Shown one piece after another: positions 7,061-11,280 of a DNA stretch of 11,280 nucleotides. Under the pieces are notes generated by a model that worked only from the letters and a program-made list of their open reading frames with translations, was not told the DNA's origin and ran no database searches. Source of the stretch: Desulfatibacillaceae bacterium (GTDB lineage: Bacteria; Desulfobacterota; Desulfobacteria; Desulfobacterales; Desulfatibacillaceae). How positions within the stretch are numbered: the first letter of the stretch is position 1; every line of letters begins with the position of its first letter. The stretch spans positions 1 through 11,280 of the forward strand of contig JASEHB010000035.1 of NCBI GenBank assembly GCA_030018745.1, given 5' to 3'. The position numbers and the translations under genes are program-made.

Positions 7061-7383
7061 GGGGCCAGGGCATCCTCGGCAAGGGTTTTGTCCTGCCTGT
7101 CCAAAAGCGCGGCATAGCGCAGGGAAATGGTTTCAGCCTGGACAGCGGAAAGCACAATGTGGTTGCTGTCCATGACGATTATGGAGCGGGTCTTTCTGCC
7201 GCAGGTGGCGTCAACCAGCCGCCCGTCCGCCTTGGCCTCGTCCTTTAAGCGGCGCATGGGCGCGGAGCTTGGGGTTACAATGGCCACAACCCTGTGGGCT
7301 GCAACGGTGTTGCCGAAACCTATGCTCAAAAGCGGCTCAAGCCTCTGGGATGATATAATTTTTCTGGAGCGCTCGCTGTCCAT
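7057..7383 (-). CDS. RemA/DUF370 family DNA-binding regulatory protein
   Basis: A 108-residue member of the DUF370 family, named after Bacillus subtilis RemA (YlzA), an oligomeric DNA-binding protein that activates biofilm-matrix genes. The core at about 18-90 is clear: LLSIGFGNTVAAHRVVAIV, the SSAPMRRLKDEA segment, LVDATCGRKTRSIIVMDSNHIVLSAVQAETI. It carries an N-terminal extension of about 17 residues and a C-terminal acidic tail of about 17, making it longer than the roughly 90-residue Bacillus protein. ATG 7383 has AAGGGG a few bases upstream. It sits between yicC and gmk, an order I recall from many bacteria outside the Bacilli, where the function is unknown. Whether this version binds DNA or regulates anything cannot be read from the sequence. 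Confidence 0.9.
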   Translation of the reverse strand: MDSERSRKIISSQRLEPLLSIGFGNTVAAHRVVAIVTPSSAPMRRLKDEAKADGRLVDATCGRKTRSIIVMDSNHIVLSAVQAETISLRYAALLDRQDKTLAEDALAP

Positions 7384-7411
7384 TATGCCCCCTTATGCCT
7401 TAAAGACCGGC

Positions 7412-8293
7412 TTATTCCACATTCTGAACCTGCTCGCGGATTTTCTCCACAAGGGTCTTGGCGTCCACCACCTTGTGGGAAAGTTCTGCCAAAGGCGACT
7501 TGGAACCCATTGTGGAAAACTCCCTGTGCAGCTCCTGGGCCAGAAAGTTGAGCTGGCGGCCTGAAGGCTCCTGGCCATCCATGATTGCCGTAAACTGGGC
7601 CACATGGCTGTAAGCCCTTACGATTTCCTCGGAAATATCTGCCTTGTCCGCCAGAAAGGCTGCCTCCTGGGCCATGCGTGCAGGGTCCAGATCCGCAGCA
7701 TTTTGTGCAAGCGTGGCCATGCGCTGAACAAATCGCTCCTTTAAGATGGCAGGCAGCCCTCCCGCCAGATTTTGAATCTGCCCGGTGAGGGCCTTCACCT
7801 GATCCAGATGCCGCAAAAGGTCATCAGCAAGGGCTGCCCCCTCAATTTTGCGCATGGAGGCAAGCTCCTGGCAGGCCTGGATAACAGCCTTTTCCAGAAC
7901 AGGCAAATGCTCTGCAATATCCGTTTCAGCGCGGGTCTGGGTTATAAGGCCGTCCTGGCGCAGAAAGTCCGATGCAGATACGGCAATGTCCAGGCCGGAA
8001 AGCAAAGCAATCTGCTTTATGGCCCCGGCAAAGGATTCAACAAGCTTTTCGTCAACAACAAAGACAGTATCTGCCTGGCCAACGCTGACAATCTCCACAA
8101 AAACATCAATGCGGCCACGGGCAAAGCGCTCCCTTAAAAGCCCCTTTATGCGCTCCTCCAGGTGTGCGTGGGTGCGTGGCAGGCGCACGGCAATATCCAG
8201 CGTGCGGCTGTTGACCGAGCGCATTTCCACACTTGCCGTAATTCCGTTTTCCGTGCAGGAGGCCCTGCCGAATGCTGTCATGGAAAGAACCAT
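7412..8293 (-). CDS. yicC: YicC family endoribonuclease-like protein
   Basis: A 293-residue YicC-family protein. E. coli YicC is reported to act as an endoribonuclease involved in small-RNA (RyhB) turnover and to affect stationary-phase survival. The N-terminal YicC domain begins SMTAFGRA and continues through VEMRSVNSRTLDI (22-34), LEERIKGLLRERFARGRIDV (45-64). The C-terminal DUF1732 domain ends with GRQLNFLAQELHREFSTMGSKS (245-266) and KIREQVQNVE (284-293), the family signature. One small departure is HREFST where NREINT is usual. ATG 8293 is supported by AAGGA nine bases upstream inside an A-rich leader; the ATG at 8281 has none. The gene is 41 bp after DUF4416 and 28 bp before the remA-like gene. 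Confidence 0.94.
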   Translation of the reverse strand: MVLSMTAFGRASCTENGITASVEMRSVNSRTLDIAVRLPRTHAHLEERIKGLLRERFARGRIDVFVEIVSVGQADTVFVVDEKLVESFAGAIKQIALLSGLDIAVSASDFLRQDGLITQTRAETDIAEHLPVLEKAVIQACQELASMRKIEGAALADDLLRHLDQVKALTGQIQNLAGGLPAILKERFVQRMATLAQNAADLDPARMAQEAAFLADKADISEEIVRAYSHVAQFTAIMDGQEPSGRQLNFLAQELHREFSTMGSKSPLAELSHKVVDAKTLVEKIREQVQNVE

Positions 8294-8334
8294 GATTTGT
8301 TTTCCTTTTTTTTAAGGTAAGCGCCCCGGCAGGG

Positions 8335-8880
8335 TTATAAAGCTCCGGATACGCCCCTTTTAATGTCAAAGAAATATTTTTTCCGCACCTGGAGCAAAAA
8401 ATCCTGAATATCCCCTCCAGCATAATCCGGATAGGTCCAGGGCAGGGTCTGAAAGCCCTTGTTGGTGTAAATAAGGGTCAAATCCGCATAAACACCCTGG
8501 GTCAATGCTATGCGGTGCACAAAATTCTTGCCTGTGGCCAGCACAAAGCGCTCTGCTGCAAGGTAGCCCGGATCCACATTCAACCGCCTTGCGCCATCCG
8601 GGCCTGTAAACTGCTGCTCAATTTCCTGCGCCCAAAGCTTGGCCTCCACCAGGGCCAAAGGGGCAACAAGCTGCGAAAAAGAGGCCAGCCGCCGGAAAAG
8701 GGGCCAGCCCGTTTCCTTTTCGTAGTATCGGGTCTGGTCGAACACAAACCAGGGGCTTAAAATGTCAACAGGGCCAAACCGTTTTTGGGCAGCCGTTAAA
8801 AAAGGGGCGGCAAGCTTTTTGTCTGCCAGAAAAAAGCCTGCAACAAGCTTTACCGGGTTAAGAGGCCGCAGGGTGCTCAT
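8335..8880 (-). CDS. DUF4416 family protein
   Basis: A 181-residue conserved protein of unknown function. Recognisable family features are the PVKLVAGFF opening (about residues 9-17), the FGPVDILSPWFVFDQTRYYEKE block (36-57), VEAKLWAQEIEQ, RRLNVDPGYLAAERFVLATGKNF (98-120), then LTLIYTNKGFQTLPWTYPDY and FLLQVRKKYF. It has no signal peptide or membrane segment, so it is probably cytoplasmic. The ATG at 8880 lies 23 bp inside the trm112-like gene and has no clear ribosome site, pointing to coupled translation with that gene. The conserved aspartate/histidine-rich segments could form an active site, but I cannot assign a reaction. Confidence 0.88.
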   Translation of the reverse strand: MSTLRPLNPVKLVAGFFLADKKLAAPFLTAAQKRFGPVDILSPWFVFDQTRYYEKETGWPLFRRLASFSQLVAPLALVEAKLWAQEIEQQFTGPDGARRLNVDPGYLAAERFVLATGKNFVHRIALTQGVYADLTLIYTNKGFQTLPWTYPDYAGGDIQDFLLQVRKKYFFDIKRGVSGAL

Positions 8881-9061
8881 GGTTTTTTATGTCTGCCAGG
8901 GGCCTGGCCTCGTCAATGAGCATTATGGGGATGTCGTTGCGGATGGGGAAAAAGAGCTGGCACCCTTGGCAGACAAGGCCCTGGGGAACTTCGCTCAACT
9001 CCAGCTTGCCCCGGCAGCCGGGGCAGACAATTATTTCCACAAACCGCTGCTCTATGGGCAT
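8858..9061 (-). CDS. Trm112-like zinc-ribbon protein (YcaR family)
   Basis: A 67-residue protein of the Trm112 family. Eukaryotic and archaeal Trm112 activates several methyltransferases acting on tRNA, rRNA and release factors; bacterial versions such as YcaR are little studied. Two CxxC pairs (C13/C16 in VCPGC and C31/C34 in CQGC) resemble a zinc ribbon, followed by the conserved FPIRNDIPIMLIDEAR (38-53). ATG 9061 follows AGGAG with eight bases between. A TTG six codons earlier would overlap the ribosome site and is not needed. It is the first gene of the long operon. In E. coli the homologue lies between the lipid A genes lpxK and kdsB; here it follows lpxL, a similar envelope setting. No obvious Rossmann-fold methyltransferase partner is in the window. 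Confidence 0.88.
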   Translation of the reverse strand: MPIEQRFVEIIVCPGCRGKLELSEVPQGLVCQGCQLFFPIRNDIPIMLIDEARPLADIKNHEHPAAS

Positions 9062-9244
9062 GGCAAAAACTCCTGTCAATTATAAAATAATTTTTAAATT
9101 ACAATAAGTTATCTTGTTAGCCAAACCTTTTATGCCCTGACTTCACCCAGAAGCCCAGGCCCTTGCAGCCCTAAAAAACAACCTTGGCATTTTGTCATGG
9201 GCAACGCCCTGCGTCAACAAGGCGGAAAGGACCTGTGCTGCTTT
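9062..9244 (-). promoter_or_regulatory. Intergenic leader with candidate promoter(s) for the thirteen-gene operon
   Basis: This is the largest gap in the window (183 bp) and its trm112-proximal half (about 9075-9115) is markedly AT-rich. On the minus strand, TTGACG (9217-9212) and CAAAAT (9194-9189) are separated by exactly 17 bp, a plausible sigma-70 promoter placing transcription start about 120 bp before trm112. A perfect TATAAT lies at 9084-9079, but it is only a few bases from the AGGAG ribosome site (9074-9070) and lacks a fitting -35 box. I see no convincing terminator for lpxL here, so read-through from the envelope pair is possible. No ORF or RNA gene is recognisable. Confidence 0.45.
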
Positions 9245-10198
9245 TTAGCTGTCAGGGCCGGGATAGTTTTTCAATTTGTGGCGCATATTTTCCGGCACGG
9301 GCATTATGCGCCAGCGGCGATGGACCCACAGCCACTGCTCCGGGGCGCGGCGGATGGTGTTTTCCAGAACCTGATTGAAACGGATTGTGTTTGTTTCCAC
9401 ATCAGAGCGCAAATCTCCGGTGCGCTCCATTTCCATAGGCTCATGGAATTCCACACGGTAGCGGCCATCAGGCTCACGGAAGGAAAACACAGGGGCCACC
9501 AGAGCATTGTGCCGGATGGCCAAAAGTGCCAGCCCCTTGTTTGTGCAGGCAACCCGCCCGAAAAAATCCAGATACAGGCCTTCCGTGTAGTAGGCATTCT
9601 GATCCAGCAGTATGCCAACAGCCCCGCCCTGCCGGACTATTCTACTCACAAGACTTGCGCTGTTGTCCTTGTCTATAACCTGGTTGCCGGTGCGGCTCCG
9701 CATTTCGGTGAGCAGCCTGTCAAAGGCAGGCATATCCATTGCCCTGCCCATAACAAACAGGGGCTTTTCAAGAAAAAGGCTTGCAGCAATGGCCATGAGC
9801 TCCCAGTTGCCGAAATGCCCGGTAAGAAAAAAATAACCCCTGTCCTGCGCCAGGAGTTTTTGCAGATTCTCCAGGCCCTCAACCCTTACAACGCTATCAA
9901 GTTTGTCCTTGTTTATGCGCAAAAGCGAGGGCATTTCCAGGGCCACGATGGCAAGGTGGCGAAAAACCGCCTTTGCTGTGCGGTTTATCCAGATGATGTT
10001 TTTATCCGGATAGGCCTTTGCCAAATTGTCCCCGGCAATATCCCTGTGCCTTTTGTCCAAAAGCCACCAGAGCCGGGAGAGCGGATTTGCCAGCCGCACA
10101 AGAACTGACCGGGGAATGATAGCCAGCAGGGCAAGGCCCAGGCGAAAAAGCCTGTAAAGAAGCTGCTGGCTCATTGAAAGCCGGGGACCTGTTTTCAT
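9245..10198 (-). CDS. Lipid A biosynthesis acyltransferase (LpxL/HtrB family)
   Basis: A 317-residue inner-membrane-associated acyltransferase that should add a secondary acyl chain to lipid A precursor from acyl-ACP. An N-terminal hydrophobic segment (about 12-30) anchors it. The catalytic HX4E motif is H128-F-G-N-W-E133, in the setting FFLTGHFGNWELMA. Other family blocks are VMGRAMDMPAFDRLL, ILLDQNAYYTEGLYLDFFGRVACT and the closing APEQWLWVHRRWRI. ATG 10198 overlaps the stop of the upstream ligase gene as ATGA and is preceded by AGGA. The choice between LpxL, LpxM and LpxP-like acyl specificity cannot be made from sequence alone. The 3' side is followed by the 183-bp intergenic region. Confidence 0.93.
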   Translation of the reverse strand: MKTGPRLSMSQQLLYRLFRLGLALLAIIPRSVLVRLANPLSRLWWLLDKRHRDIAGDNLAKAYPDKNIIWINRTAKAVFRHLAIVALEMPSLLRINKDKLDSVVRVEGLENLQKLLAQDRGYFFLTGHFGNWELMAIAASLFLEKPLFVMGRAMDMPAFDRLLTEMRSRTGNQVIDKDNSASLVSRIVRQGGAVGILLDQNAYYTEGLYLDFFGRVACTNKGLALLAIRHNALVAPVFSFREPDGRYRVEFHEPMEMERTGDLRSDVETNTIRFNQVLENTIRRAPEQWLWVHRRWRIMPVPENMRHKLKNYPGPDS

Positions 10199-11280
10199 TT
10201 ATCCTGCCCGTCCTTTTTTTCTTTCTGCCGCTCATTTTGCGGCAGCAGGGTATTTGCCGTGCCGGCAAGTGTAAGGAAAAAGGCAACAAGGGCCTGATAC
10301 CAGCTGTAATAGATGTTGTAGCCCGTAAGCCCGGCCACCAGTAGCACGGCAGGCCAGGAAACAAGGCCCAGCCGCCAGCCTTTTGGGCTTGCAAAAACAA
10401 GCTTGCAGGCCCGCACAAAAAGCCAGGCAAATGCCCCAAGGCCGGCAATGCCCGTGGATGCCAGCAGCATGAGCGCCAGATTGTGGGCGTGGGTCTGCTC
10501 CACCCCGGCAAATACCCGCCCGCCGGGCGCAATGTAAGGCTCCACAGCTCCTGACGAGGCTACCTGGGTAAAAACATCCCTAAAAGCGGAAACGCCCGTG
10601 CCCAGAACCGGGTTCTCGTAGAACATGGCAAGGGAAACCCGCCATATCCATATTCGGTCATAAACGCTGATGAGATTGTGAAGATTCCAAATAAGGGTGG
10701 CGGCAACTCCGGCAACAAGAAAGCCTGCCAGTACCATCCACCCGGCAAGGCTTCTGCGCCCGGCCAGATGCCCGTAAATCAGGCCGAAAGCAACCCCACA
10801 AAAGGCTGCGACAATTGCTGTCCGGCTTTGTATCTGCAAAAGCTGGGCAGCGCCCAAAGCCGCCAGGGCAAAGAGCAAAAGACGGACCTTTGGGGAGAGC
10901 TTTTTATCCAAGGCTGCCCACACGCAGAAAAACGGGGTGCTGTATGCTGCAATGCCGCTTATGTTAAGGGCCTGATCCAGCTTGCCGGTGTAGCGGGCAG
11001 CGCTGCGGCCCAGAAGATCGTGCCCAAGCCCCAGGGCGGCAAGGGTATTGATCGCACCGACCCCAAGCGCGACAGCCAGGCCCCAAACCAGATGCCGCCC
11101 CACAGGCAGCCTTGTGTTCACATCCATAAGCGCAAGGCCAAAGAGCACAAAGCGGAAAAGAACAATGTCATGCGCCCAGCCCTTGCTGCCCGGCCCGTTT
11201 ACCGCAAGGCTGACCACAACAACTGCAAACCAGATTAGCCAGGGCGCTGCAAGATTGAGGCGGAAAATTCTGAATATGGG
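10195..11280 (-). CDS. O-antigen ligase/polymerase family membrane protein (Wzy_C), 5' end outside window
   Basis: The reading frame is open to the right edge of the window, giving the last 361 residues; the true start lies beyond 11280. A GTG at 11217 is probably internal, because hydrophobic sequence continues upstream of it. The protein is polytopic, with about nine hydrophobic helices visible. It carries the Wzy_C hallmarks: SRTAIVAA, then a large periplasmic loop with RIWIWRVSLAMFYENPVLGTG and, before the next helices, the THAHN motif (residues 264-268 of the visible part) followed by LALMLLASTGIAGLG. These proteins either ligate O-antigen to lipid A-core (WaaL) or polymerise it (Wzy); sequence cannot separate the two. 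The C-terminal tail is lysine-rich and cytoplasmic. The stop overlaps the lpxL-like ATG by 4 bp. Confidence 0.88.
   Translation of the reverse strand, partial: PIFRIFRLNLAAPWLIWFAVVVVSLAVNGPGSKGWAHDIVLFRFVLFGLALMDVNTRLPVGRHLVWGLAVALGVGAINTLAALGLGHDLLGRSAARYTGKLDQALNISGIAAYSTPFFCVWAALDKKLSPKVRLLLFALAALGAAQLLQIQSRTAIVAAFCGVAFGLIYGHLAGRRSLAGWMVLAGFLVAGVAATLIWNLHNLISVYDRIWIWRVSLAMFYENPVLGTGVSAFRDVFTQVASSGAVEPYIAPGGRVFAGVEQTHAHNLALMLLASTGIAGLGAFAWLFVRACKLVFASPKGWRLGLVSWPAVLLVAGLTGYNIYYSWYQALVAFFLTLAGTANTLLPQNERQKEKKDGQDK

Noticed and set aside
9079..9084. Perfect TATAAT as the operon -10 box
   Set aside because: The expected start would fall at the ribosome site itself and no acceptable -35 hexamer exists at 16-18 bp; kept only as a weak alternative within the leader entry.
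9197..10108. Long plus-strand open frame (303 codons)
   Set aside because: It is wholly antisense to the lipid A acyltransferase gene, has no recognisable domain, and the opposite strand has clear family motifs.
11215..11217. GTG as the true start of the O-antigen ligase gene
   Set aside because: The frame stays open to the window edge with hydrophobic membrane-like sequence upstream, and the visible part is too short for the family, so the start is outside.
1..11280. CRISPR array, tRNA or rRNA gene, insertion sequence, integrase, toxin-antitoxin or defence genes
   Set aside because: None seen on either strand; coding density is about 97 percent with housekeeping families, and no spaced direct repeats or terminal inverted repeats were found.

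Overview
This 11.3 kb window carries fifteen protein genes, all on the minus strand, with no RNA gene, mobile element, phage gene, CRISPR array or sizeable non-coding stretch. The bacterium is a diderm: an O-antigen ligase-type protein, a lipid A acyltransferase and a heptose-phosphate adenylyltransferase are present. The set of DUF4416, Trm112-like, YicC, RemA/DUF370, guanylate kinase, stand-alone HldE2, and an NAD-type dihydroorotate dehydrogenase electron-transfer subunit (PyrK) resembles anaerobic Desulfobacterota (former Deltaproteobacteria, perhaps Desulfovibrionales). That placement is inference from gene content, not a database match.

In transcription order (right to left) there are two blocks. 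The first, 11280-9245, is the envelope pair: an O-antigen ligase/polymerase gene whose 5' end lies outside the window, joined by an ATGA overlap to a LpxL/HtrB lipid A acyltransferase gene. A 183-bp AT-rich gap (9062-9244) follows and holds the only plausible internal promoter region. The second block runs from 9061 to 148 and looks like one long operon of thirteen genes: trm112-like, DUF4416, yicC, remA-like, gmk, rlmB, icd, comF-like, a nitrilase-family amidase, hldE2, pgeF, pyrK and a UPF0316 membrane protein. Gaps are short (at most about 70 bp, many overlaps) and the block ends at a strong, symmetric rho-independent terminator at 34-78.

The operon mixes housekeeping jobs: RNA metabolism (YicC, RlmB), nucleotide synthesis (Gmk, PyrK), central carbon (NADP-isocitrate dehydrogenase), envelope quality and LPS core (PgeF, HldE2), repair of metabolic side products (nitrilase/omega-amidase-like) and several conserved proteins of unclear role (DUF4416, UPF0316, ComF-like, RemA-like). 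Nothing in it looks recently acquired or broken, and I see no convincing new defence, mobile or biosynthetic system. The points worth a second look are two TTG starts (rlmB with a near-perfect Shine-Dalgarno inside gmk, and pyrK), an unusual glycine-zipper N-terminus on the ComF-like protein, a PyrK without PyrD beside it, and the RemA/YicC/Gmk and Trm112/DUF4416 associations.
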